Shown: positions 62,201-64,000 of the stretch, one piece after another
How the letters are laid out: the number at the start of each line of letters is the position of its first letter
How positions within the stretch are numbered: position 1 is the first letter of the stretch
Program-made: the position numbers and the translations under genes
NCBI RefSeq assembly: GCF_963855985.1
Contig: NC_087106.1
Location: 3,765,001 to 3,829,000 of the forward strand
Origin: Ostrinia nubilalis
Taxonomy: Eukaryota; Arthropoda; Insecta; Lepidoptera; Crambidae
DNA length: 64,000 nucleotides
Reading direction: 5' to 3'
The notes under the pieces: generated by a model
Told to the model about the DNA's origin: nothing
Seen by the model: only the letters and a program-made list of their open reading frames with translations
Databases searched by the model: none

Positions 62201-63500
62201 TATACGTATTGTTTGCAGGCGTGTCAACCTTGCAGTCGTCATCGCAGCAGTATTACGAACAGTTCTCATCAAACGTGGCCGAGAACAGAACGCACGAGGG
62301 ACATCTATACAAGCGTGGTGCGCTACTCAAAGGCTGGAAGCAGAGGTAAGCATTATGTTGGAAAATAAACAAAACACATATAAGGACTAAGACTAAATAT
62401 AATAAATAAATAAAGTATAACAAAACAATATGTCAGAGCACAAGGACGTGAGTGCCAGTACTGCCAGTAGACAATAATAATAATAAATAAACAAATAAAT
62501 CTTTGGACAATTTCACACAGCGCCAGCTAGCCTTAAAGTAAGCAACTTAATGCTTGTGTTATGGGTGCTAGCTTAACGGATATACTACTTATATACTTTT
62601 TTTTTAAATACATAAATATTATACATAGTCACACCCAGATCCGTCACAGAAATTAAAATTCATCATTTCAATTTCTGCCCGGCCGGGAATCGAACCCGGG
62701 ACCTCTCGGCATAGTAGTCCGTTCTGAACCACTACACCAAACGGCCGACGGAATACACGAATACAAGAAGTATGCATCCATTTTTCCAACACATTACCAG
62801 AATATTTGTTTTCTTGGCTTTCTACTCAGAATCTTCGAGAATCCTTAACTTCGAACTCCTCCTAAATGCGTTCTTCTGATTAATTTCGTTGCGGGTCCAA
62901 CGACAATTTAACTTTCCGTGTCCTACAGTAACGTACGGTTACTTAACGTTCACTAGTAGTTTTTCTTGGCGGTCAAGCTGTCCTGGCTACACAGGAATTG
63001 CAGCGTTAGGAATATTATTTTTATTTATCATTTTCTTTCTATTTCAGATGGTTTGTACTGGACTCGATCAAGCATCAACTTAGATACTACGACGCGATGG
63101 AAGATTCCCATTGTAAAGGATTTATTGGTGAGTACTTTTCTTTATCATTATCTAGTCTAGATTCTAGAAACAGTTATTCCTTAACACCGTTTTCGTAGTT
63201 TCGGGTCGATCTGTCACTATCGGTCATGTATGCGAGAGAGAGATAACAATAGCCGAATCTTCAGATAACGTTGTTTGGTGTAGTTTTTTACTAAGTTGCT
63301 GACTGGCAAGAAATAAGTATGATATCTTATTTTTAACCGACTTAACAAAAAGAGGAGGTTTTCAATTTAGTTGGTTAAGGATTACTATTGTTATTGACAT
63401 AAATTATTATTCCTCAGATCTGGCTGAAGTGATAACAGTGACGCAGGCGCCGCCCGCGCCCGGCCCGCCCAAGAAGTGTGACGACAGATCCTTCTTTGAT
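21773..63500 (+). CDS. Sbf: Sbf: SET-binding factor / MTMR5-MTMR13 pseudophosphatase (27 exons, both ends missing)
   Basis: Exons: 21773-21908, 22299-22420, 22860-22957, 23088-23250, 25512-25617, 26405-26539, 27383-27551, 29275-29417, 33140-33297, 34691-34845, 35280-35442, 36599-36730, 37194-37299, 37895-38049, 38590-38756, 40043-40247, 43051-43186, 43851-44033, 53711-53875, 55600-55803, 56505-56659, 58179-58326, 58837-59031, 61277-61406, 62219-62345, 63048-63127, 63418-63500. They total 3,919 nt (1,306 codons) and codon phase closes at every junction. The order matches the known family: SBF2 region, PH-GRAM, myotubularin-like domain, C1 (as in the insect orthologue), PH. In flies and vertebrates such proteins regulate endosomal Rab GTPases and phosphoinositides with active myotubularins. 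The DENN module and final exon(s) are outside the window. Many exons carry tandem self-copies. Confidence 0.93.
21976..22175 (+). pseudogene. Degenerate copies of Sbf E1
   Basis: GTGCACTGCAGTCGGCCAC (about 21,977) and GCGCTGTAGTCGGCCACTGA (about 22,130) repeat parts of E1, with deletions that destroy the frame. No usable splice sites were seen. Confidence 0.65.
23251..24915 (+). repeat. E4 array: 11 extra copies, period about 150 bp
   Basis: Each unit carries the 3' two-thirds of E4 (from CAAGCGATACACTACGCC), its donor (AACAG/GTGAG) and about 40 bp of intron. The donor side recurs at about 23,402, 23,553, 23,705, 23,855, 24,007, 24,157, 24,313, 24,465, 24,618, 24,763 and 24,912. Copies differ by point changes and small indels, and the last two lack 9 bp. 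No copy has a polypyrimidine tract or a phase-correct acceptor, so they offer only extra 5' splice sites. Reading past the first donor hits TGA at once. Confidence 0.92.
25512..29417 (+). CDS. Sbf: Sbf exons E5-E8: linker and PH-GRAM domain
   Basis: E5 (25512-25617) is acidic and serine-rich, then MVSRFVDK; E6 (26405-26539) contains [20 protein letters not shown] and [11 protein letters not shown]7 (27383-27551) contains [20 protein letters not shown], the core GRAM strand pattern; E8 (29275-29417) reads [20 protein letters not shown] and ends [10 protein letters not shown]. Phases are 0, 0, 1, 0. The GRAM/PH fold of myotubularins binds phosphoinositides. A ten-copy array of E7 3' ends occupies the E7-E8 intron. 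Confidence 0.9.
25781..26027. mobile_element. Long palindromic MITE (arms about 100 bp)
   Basis: CAGAGTAAATACAAATGAG at the left pairs with the inverse at 26,009-26,027, and inside, TTTGTATGTGAGCGCGCC pairs with GGCGCGCTCACATACAAA. The near-perfect arms leave a loop of about 40 bp. A half copy lies at 32,535-32,656. Confidence 0.8.
26564..26853. mobile_element. hAT-type MITE in the E6-E7 intron
   Basis: Termini CAGGGATGGCGAACC and GGTTCGCCATCCCTG are inverted, with a perfect 8-bp target duplication TGCTAGTG (26556-26563 and 26854-26861). Non-coding. It starts 25 bp after the E6 donor. Confidence 0.9.
27225..27345. mobile_element. LINE 3'-end fragment
   Basis: A CAAAAT-rich stretch is followed by TTATCTTTATTTGTTTAGAC and a unique-looking tail; this resembles the 3' ends of CR1-like LINEs in Lepidoptera. 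It is too short for a firm family assignment. Confidence 0.4.
27552..29210 (+). repeat. E7 (GRAM exon) array: ten or so decayed copies
   Basis: Units of about 130-175 bp end in GACCCCTTCGGTGAG or variants; donor positions are about 27,711, 27,881, 28,053, 28,215, 28,387, 28,514, 28,688, 28,828, 28,957 and 29,098. Upstream parts vary, and several carry TAG (GATGGTTAGTCC), deletions, or a damaged donor (GGTTAG at 28,957). No phase-0 acceptor is evident, so the copies look non-coding but keep 5' splice sites. Confidence 0.9.
29440..31140. repeat. Intronic segment duplicated at 33,298-33,890
   Basis: Shared ordered blocks include GATGTAAACAAACACTT, AATATCATACACATTATTT, TTTTTTCTTCATTGAATG and CAGTTGGCCATATTTGTTTA. 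The left copy is longer because of the element at 30,034-30,772. The duplication brackets the E9 array. Confidence 0.75.
30034..30772. mobile_element. 739-bp inverted-repeat element in the E8-E9 intron
   Basis: GCCTGACCAGGAACATAAAA at the left pairs with its inverse at 30,753-30,772, and both sides are flanked by TATA. The related intron segment at 33,700 lacks it. It holds no ORF of note and is AT-rich. Confidence 0.7.
31443..33139 (+). repeat. E9 array: four 3'-truncated copies upstream of the working exon
   Basis: Copies start at 31,443, 31,895, 32,152 and 32,691, each with the acceptor TAATCCAG and GTGGCCTTAGACGAG. They encode the first 30-40 residues of E9 and then break off; only the fifth (33,140) has the complete exon and donor. 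Copies 1 and 4 are followed by the same roughly 400-bp stretch containing a MITE fragment (GGTCTATCTGTCTCTTTCGC), so a unit of about 450 bp was itself duplicated. Polarity is opposite to most other arrays: acceptors, not donors, are repeated. Confidence 0.88.
33140..44033 (+). CDS. Sbf: Sbf exons E9-E18: catalytically dead myotubularin domain
   Basis: E9 (33140-33297) starts [21 protein letters not shown]11 (35280-35442) ends [16 protein letters not shown]12 (36599-36730) reads [21 protein letters not shown]13-E15 hold a Ser/Gly/Thr-rich insert; E16 (40043-40247) reads [16 protein letters not shown]17 (43051-43186) ends [17 protein letters not shown]18 (43851-44033) reads [20 protein letters not shown]. 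In active myotubularins the P-loop is C-S-D-G-W-D-R-T; here the matching residues are L-E-D-G-W-D-V-T, so both the catalytic Cys and the Arg are absent, as in SBF1/SBF2 pseudophosphatases. E9, E11, E15 and E16 lie in exon-copy arrays. Confidence 0.92.
34038..34168. mobile_element. Short MITE (ACTGCCGTGCC ends)
   Basis: ACTGCCGTGCCAGCGATAT and its imperfect inverse ATTTCGCTAGCACGGCAGT, flanked by TAT/ATA. LINE 3'-end sequence on the minus strand lies just before it (33,928-34,025). Confidence 0.65.
34227..34395. mobile_element. Palindromic AAAGCC-family MITE, truncated
   Basis: The left arm (GAGCACGTAGAATTTTGTCC, then GACCCCAAGCTACCCATCC) and the centre are present, but the right arm ends after AAGGATGGGTAGG. 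Fuller copies are at 61,026-61,239 and 44,157-45,280. Confidence 0.7.
34563..34680. mobile_element. GGGTTGCACCATC-family MITE copy
   Basis: GGCTGGGTTGCACCATCTTT opens it, and CACCGGTTATCGCTATAGTT lies near its other end. Related copies lie at 48,531-48,652, 52,860-53,180 and 61,947-62,066. Confidence 0.6.
35470..35931 (+). repeat. E11 array: three further complete, in-phase exon copies
   Basis: Candidate exons 35470-35611 (142 bp), 35639-35762 (124 bp, an 18-bp in-frame deletion) and 35790-35931 (142 bp). Each is preceded by TTTATTTTGATACAG or TTTAATACAG and followed by GTAGGT, GTAAGT or GTAAAC. All enter in phase 1 and leave in phase 2, exactly like E11, with no stop. They encode [15 protein letters not shown] onwards and lack the SESGEP segment of E11. 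Including two at once would shift the frame, so only mutually exclusive use is compatible with coding. Confidence 0.85.
37640..37815. mobile_element. LINE 3'-end fragment
   Basis: CCCTTTCCAGGGCACTTATA, then GAAGAAGTGGCGGAAGAAAC with ACTCAGTCACC, matches in style the 3' ends of CR1-like LINEs common in Lepidoptera. The tail is AT-rich. It lies in the E13-E14 intron. Confidence 0.5.
38364..38550. mobile_element. Palindromic GCCTGAGG-family MITE 40 bp before E15
   Basis: AGTCAGCGCCTGAGGCATGG pairs with the inverse ending GGCACTGACT (38,550). Other copies are at 3,029-3,105 (half) and about 51,815-51,955 (nested). The element ends 40 bp upstream of exon E15, close to where the branch point and acceptor context should lie. 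Confidence 0.75.
38757..39535 (+). repeat. E15 array: five copies with an in-frame donor ladder
   Basis: Donors GACTCCG/GTACGT lie at 38757, 38904, 39051, 39212, 39371 and 39530. The first two steps are 147 bp (49 codons), and the frame from E15 stays open through them, so using donor 2 or 3 would add one or two in-frame 49-residue repeats ([20 protein letters not shown] onwards). The third step is 161 bp and breaks phase. Copies retain over 90% identity by eye. Confidence 0.9.
40331..42390 (+). repeat. E16 array: alternating long and short copies, three long ones in phase
   Basis: Long copies 40757-40934, 41415-41592 and 41975-42152 are each exactly 178 bp, preceded by CTTCCTCAGGCCAG and followed by GTCAGT or GTGAGG. 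They enter phase 1 and leave phase 2 as E16 does, and they encode [20 protein letters not shown] onwards in place of [16 protein letters not shown]. Short 3' copies with donors end at about 40,359, 40,639, 41,299, 41,860 and 42,388. Long and short copies alternate, a higher-order unit of about 560-660 bp. Confidence 0.87.
42596..42712. mobile_element. Short MITE (CCGTTTTCACCA ends)
   Basis: CCGTTTTCACCATAATTCCC with AGTTTTTAAG pairs with CTTAAAAACTAGGGATTGG and TGGTGAAAACGGG: imperfect 40-bp arms and a 40-bp loop. Confidence 0.65.
43290..43440. repeat. LINE-derived fragment
   Basis: CATCTCACCTGATGGTAAGT, then ATTATCAGGCCGAAGGTGCA, a segment type common in lepidopteran LINE tails. No coding sequence. 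Confidence 0.4.
44157..45280. mobile_element. Palindromic AAAGCC-family MITE split by a mariner
   Basis: The left arm and centre are at 44,157-44,294 and the right arm is at 45,203-45,280 (GATAAGGATGGGTAGCTTGG, then ACAGACCGGGCTTTA). Joining the two parts gives a structure like 61,026-61,239. Confidence 0.85.
44295..45202 (+). mobile_element. Defective mariner element (908 bp) with TA target duplication
   Basis: Inverted termini CGAGGTGTGGCTATTAAATA and its inverse (45,183-45,202), flanked by TA (44293-44294 and 45203-45204). Remnants of a mariner transposase on the plus strand: an N-terminal part around 44,530-44,870 with stops ([31 protein letters not shown]) and a C-terminal part 44,907-45,137 ([18 protein letters not shown], then [13 protein letters not shown] and GVYIEGD). 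The middle, including most of the catalytic core, is deleted. It inserted in the centre of an older palindromic MITE. Confidence 0.92.
46224..46444. mobile_element. Two retroelement fragments in the E18-E19 intron
   Basis: Starting near 46,237 is a TTGGCGGTCAAGCTG plus CTGGCTACACAGGAGTTGCA block seen at 62,968 and inverted at 12,090-12,180. From 46,349, GGGTGTCTATGGGCGACGGT then AACCATCAGGTGATCCGTCT ends in a poly(A)-like run (46,434-46,443), a 3' end of a LINE widespread in Lepidoptera. Confidence 0.55.
46445..48530. repeat. Repeat-rich intron segment
   Basis: No exon seen. 46,866-46,965 is the inverse of 2,640-2,815. A unit with AGCAAGCACTTGAAAC and GAAGACTTTCTC occurs three times (47,220, 47,411, 47,804), and ACCAAGATTATACTCAAGAT-like text occurs twice. 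From 48,090 to 48,480, GCAAACCAGTCG and ATCGAATCG motifs repeat irregularly. ORFs here look accidental. Confidence 0.5.
48531..48652. mobile_element. GGGTTGCACCATC-family MITE, complete
   Basis: AGGGTGAGTTGCACCACCTA pairs with AAGATGGTGCAACCCACCCT. The interior has AACCGGTGTTTTTTGTATGG, shared with the 53,095 and 62,010 copies. Confidence 0.7.
48821..49440 (-). pseudogene. Inverted LINE fragment: reverse transcriptase fingers and palm
   Basis: Reads [20 protein letters not shown], then [33 protein letters not shown] and the catalytic FADD box ([18 protein letters not shown]). Open throughout but truncated at both ends: the endonuclease is missing, and the frame runs into host sequence after LNRVS. 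Confidence 0.9.
49441..50130 (+). pseudogene. LINE C-terminal segment in direct orientation
   Basis: Reads [14 protein letters not shown], then [48 protein letters not shown] and [17 protein letters not shown], ending YVQQWTSCG and stop. The frame is intact, consistent with a recent insertion. It is followed by a GATGAT-type tail that serves as the 3' end. Confidence 0.9.
50678..50943. mobile_element. Mariner-type MITE (TA target duplication), 266 bp
   Basis: CACTCAGCGGCACGGAATTT at the left pairs with its inverse ending CCGCTGAGTG. Arms are about 36 bp with two mismatches, flanked by TA (50676-50677 and 50944-50945). Confidence 0.85.
51716..52026. mobile_element. Palindromic MITE with a second palindromic MITE nested inside
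   Basis: The outer arms are GTCCGATCGCCGAGCACATA and CGTGCTCGGCGATCGGAC. From about 51,800 to 51,975 the centre is replaced by a GCCTGAGG-family copy (GTGCCTGAGGTATGGGCGCG, then CATATCTCAGGCAC). Confidence 0.75.
52892..53080. mobile_element. Harbinger-like MITE nested inside another MITE
   Basis: Ends GGCGGTTATCACACTGCGCC and its imperfect inverse GGCGCAGTGTAATAACAGCC, with TAA at 52889-52891 and 53081-53083. It splits a GGGTTGCACCATC-family copy (about 52,860-53,180). Subterminal CGCGCTCCGCCGCGG makes the arms very GC-rich. Confidence 0.88.
53462..53634. mobile_element. Harbinger-like MITE 76 bp before E19
   Basis: GAGTAGGCGCACACCGTTGA and its inverse ending GTGTGCGCTTCTC; TAA at 53459-53461 and 53635-53637. 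It matches the outer part of the 12,047-12,322 element. Confidence 0.82.
53711..58326 (+). CDS. Sbf: Sbf exons E19-E22: end of the pseudophosphatase domain and coiled linker
   Basis: E19 (53711-53875) reads [20 protein letters not shown] and [18 protein letters not shown]20 (55600-55803) has a Gly/Ala-rich insert and then [21 protein letters not shown]21 (56505-56659) starts [21 protein letters not shown]22 (58179-58326) is a Leu/Glu-rich helix ([16 protein letters not shown]) that is probably a coiled coil. The E21 start at 56505 was chosen because the acceptor closer to the conserved segment (TGCTTAG) does not fit phase 0. E19 is preceded by a 9.7-kb intron full of mobile DNA. Confidence 0.9.
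53876..54970 (+). repeat. E19 array: six further copies, two in phase
   Basis: Donors CGACTG/GTGAG recur at about 54,065, 54,248, 54,396, 54,567, 54,757 and 54,900. Candidate exons 54107-54247 and 54426-54566 (both 141 bp = 47 codons, phase 0 to 0) follow GTCGCTTGAG and ATATCCTCAAG, weak acceptors without a strong pyrimidine tract. They encode [11 protein letters not shown] or [11 protein letters not shown] onwards, almost identical to E19. Other copies are frameshifted, and the last two are heavily decayed. Confidence 0.85.
54971..55599. other. E19-E20 intron remainder
   Basis: No exon before 55,600. A block at about 55,370-55,440 (CCTCTCCAGTGCGGAATGAA) resembles text near 42,950 and 56,380-56,450, a minor dispersed repeat. 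Confidence 0.4.
56660..57560 (+). repeat. E21 array: about seven copies, two in phase with strong acceptors
   Basis: Units of about 110 bp end in ACCGCTGG/GTGAGT. Candidate exon 56689-56771 (83 bp) follows TTTTCTTCTTCCAG and encodes [20 protein letters not shown] onwards; candidate exon 57201-57292 (92 bp) follows TTTTCATCTTTCAG and encodes [20 protein letters not shown] onwards. Both enter phase 0 and leave phase 2, as E21 does, and give N-terminal sequences different from E21. Other copies (for example 56,799-56,880 and 57,090-57,171) have the same acceptor but are one base out of phase. The last copy (57430-57559) restores much of E21 but lacks one base. Confidence 0.88.
57640..57811 (+). 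mobile_element. LINE C-terminal fragment ending in a perfect hairpin
   Basis: In frame: [20 protein letters not shown], then [16 protein letters not shown] and stop, the same family as 49,441-50,130. Its 3' end (57762-57784) is followed, after the loop CATA, by its exact 23-base inverse (57789-57811). A more decayed fragment of the same LINE follows at 57,905-58,055. Confidence 0.8.
58616..58762. mobile_element. Palindromic AAAGCC-family MITE, truncated, 74 bp before E23
   Basis: The left arm and centre are as in 61,026-61,239; the right arm is lost after AACATAATTACGCA. Confidence 0.72.
58837..61406 (+). CDS. Sbf: Sbf exons E23-E24: C1 (phorbol-ester/DAG type) zinc domain
   Basis: E23 (58837-59031) supplies H-x12-C-x2-C ([17 protein letters not shown]). 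E24 (61277-61406) supplies C-x2-C-x4-H-x2-C-x7-C ([20 protein letters not shown]). Joined, they give the full C1 spacing H-x12-C-x2-C-x13-C-x2-C-x4-H-x2-C-x7-C. Vertebrate SBF1 lacks this domain, while fly Sbf has it. Whether it binds diacylglycerol is unknown. The Zn-ligand set is split by a 2.2-kb intron filled with tandem copies of E23. Confidence 0.92.
59032..60195 (+). repeat. E23 (C1 exon) array with nested 23-bp minisatellite
   Basis: Four larger copies of the 3' part of E23 (from CGCTCGCTGCTGGCGCGCGG) end at donors near 59,245, 59,457, 59,601 and 59,792; donors 59,457 and 59,601 are 144 bp apart (in frame). Between them, CTCAAGGTAGGCTCATGGCA units of 23 bp repeat in runs of two to four, each a copy of the exon end plus donor. 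From 59,855 shorter units with GCCAGGACCTGCTCTGGGGG repeat, and a last partial copy lies at 60,118-60,195. A 23-bp donor step cannot keep frame, and reading on from E23 meets TAG after nine codons. Confidence 0.9.
60196..61025. repeat. Degenerate minisatellite and unannotated intron
   Basis: From 60,000 to 60,510 short units (TGGCATCAATGGCTGCCAG, then GAGTGTCTTCAATGGCT) repeat with drift. From 60,520 to 61,020 nothing recognisable; the ORF at 60,673-60,870 has no family features. Confidence 0.5.
61026..61239. mobile_element. Palindromic AAAGCC-family MITE, complete, 37 bp before E24
   Basis: TAAAGCCTGGTCCGTGAGCA at the left pairs with GTGCTCACGGACCGGGCTTTA at the right. Arms of about 105 bp meet at CTCACTGCGGGTGCCAGTCG. 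This is the best intact copy in the window. Confidence 0.85.
61947..62066. mobile_element. GGGTTGCACCATC-family MITE copy
   Basis: AGCTGGCTTGCACCATCTTA, then CAAAAAACACCGGTTATTG and GTTAGGTGGTACAACTCAGC. Diverged ends. Confidence 0.6.
62219..63500 (+). CDS. Sbf: Sbf exons E25-E27: C-terminal PH domain (last strand missing)
   Basis: E25 (62219-62345) ends [17 protein letters not shown]26 (63048-63127) reads [21 protein letters not shown]27 (63418-63500) reads [13 protein letters not shown] and ends CDDRSFFD, with a GTGAGT donor. Phases are 2, 1, 0. This is the canonical start of a PH domain with the [11 protein letters not shown] and WFVLD signatures. In the family the following exon carries the final strands, C-terminal helix and stop; it must lie right of the window. 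Confidence 0.93.
62470..62752 (-). mobile_element. tRNA-derived SINE
   Basis: On the minus strand the head (62749-62676) has an A-box-like TGGTGTAGTGGTT and a B-box GGTTCGATTCC in tRNA arrangement. The body follows (CTGGGTGTGACTATGTATAA, then AGCTAGCACCCATAACACAA and CGCTGTGTGAAATTGTCCAA) and a TTTATT-rich tail (near 62,470). Head plus body and A/T-rich tail identify a lepidopteran-type SINE rather than a working tRNA gene. Confidence 0.82.
63187..63290. mobile_element. MITE of the CGTAGTTTCGGGTC family
   Basis: ACACCGTTTTCGTAGTTTCG at the left and GATAACGTTGTTTGGTGT at the right are imperfect inverses. Other copies are at 10,868, 12,447 and within the E9 array. Confidence 0.6.
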
Positions 63501-64000
63501 GTGAGTTCTTTTTATTATTCCTTTCGTTTCAGCCAAATGACGTCCACTGCTGGACAAAGGCCTCCCCCATGGATTTCCATAACGAACGGTCCTGCGCTGC
63601 CCGCATCCATGTTCTTCCAGATTATTCCTAAGTTAGATTTATATTGCAGCAAGATGTGAGATACAGAAATGTGTCTTGAGTCAAATCAAAAGAAGGCTTT
63701 GTGTCTTTCTACCGACTTATGGCCGGTTGAACGTTTTTTTTTCGTCGATGTATGTATCACTGTATACAGAACACTGTGTCATGTGTGAAGTCGCTCATAC
63801 AACTACATACGCCATCGACGAAAAAAAAACGTACACGATAAAACGGAACAGTAAAACGGAGACATGTGTGAACCGGCCGTTATGCCTGATATGATACTGT
63901 AATTTTTGACTAAAGACTAAAAAAAGGTCTGTCTTTACAACTGAAAAGAAAGGGAATGTTCGTTTCGGATCAAATGAACATTATATCAATGTTTTCAGTT
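63501..64000. other. Start of the last visible Sbf intron
   Basis: After the GTGAGT donor comes LINE 3'-end sequence on the minus strand (63,528-63,620; AATGACGTCCACTGCTGGAC), then an inverted-repeat element (GAACGTTTTTTTTTCGTCGA at 63,728 pairing with TCGACGAAAAAAAAACGTAC at 63,813). The final Sbf exon is not reached. Confidence 0.5.

Noticed and set aside
62676..62749. Possible functional tRNA gene on the minus strand
   Set aside because: A- and B-box-like motifs are present, but they are followed by a typical SINE body and A/T-rich tail; it is a SINE head.

Overview
The window looks like moth or butterfly (Lepidoptera) nuclear DNA. It is AT-rich and crowded with small DNA transposons (MITEs), LINE 3' ends, a tRNA-headed SINE and a Gypsy element, and its genes are split into small exons with GT-AG introns. 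No bacterial, organellar or free viral signal was seen. All coordinates come from reading the sequence by eye; splice sites were accepted only where codon phase closes exactly across each junction.

Left part (1-21,256, minus strand): three paralogous genes for small secreted proteins of about 185 residues, each with a signal-peptide exon followed by three phase-0 exons. The fold family is probably DUF1091/MD-2-like, but that is an inference. Gene 1 runs off the left edge, gene 2 (6,814-9,108) is complete, and gene 3 (11,811-21,256) is complete but carries a young Gypsy retrotransposon (14,558-19,580, apparently identical LTRs, intact gag and pol) in its first intron. A 3.3-kb DNA transposon (3,430-6,743) with a hAT-type MITE nested in its promoter sits between genes 1 and 2.

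Right part (21,773-63,500, plus strand): 27 consecutive exons of one gene, Sbf (SET-binding factor, MTMR5/MTMR13 orthologue), about 1,306 codons. In order they encode the SBF2 region, a PH-GRAM domain, an inactive myotubularin-like phosphatase domain, a C1 zinc domain and most of a C-terminal PH domain. The N-terminal DENN exons and the last exon(s) are not in the window. If the DENN exons lie to the left, the secreted-protein cluster is nested inside a large Sbf intron.

The most unusual feature is inside Sbf. At least ten exons (E1, E4, E7, E9, E11, E15, E16, E19, E21, E23) are followed or preceded by tandem arrays of partial or whole copies of themselves, each unit carrying exon sequence plus a splice site plus intron edge. 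Many copies are decayed or act only as extra splice donors. Copies of E11, E16, E21 and, more weakly, E19 keep an acceptor, a donor and the exact codon phase needed to replace the main exon, and E15 has a ladder of in-frame donors 147 bp apart. This amounts to several independent potential mutually exclusive exon sets in a conserved membrane-trafficking regulator, made by recent local duplication.

Other notable structures are a LINE with a twin-priming style 5' inversion and an 11-bp target duplication (48,810-50,163), a mariner inserted in the centre of a palindromic MITE (44,295-45,202), and several clean nested insertions whose target duplications can be read directly.
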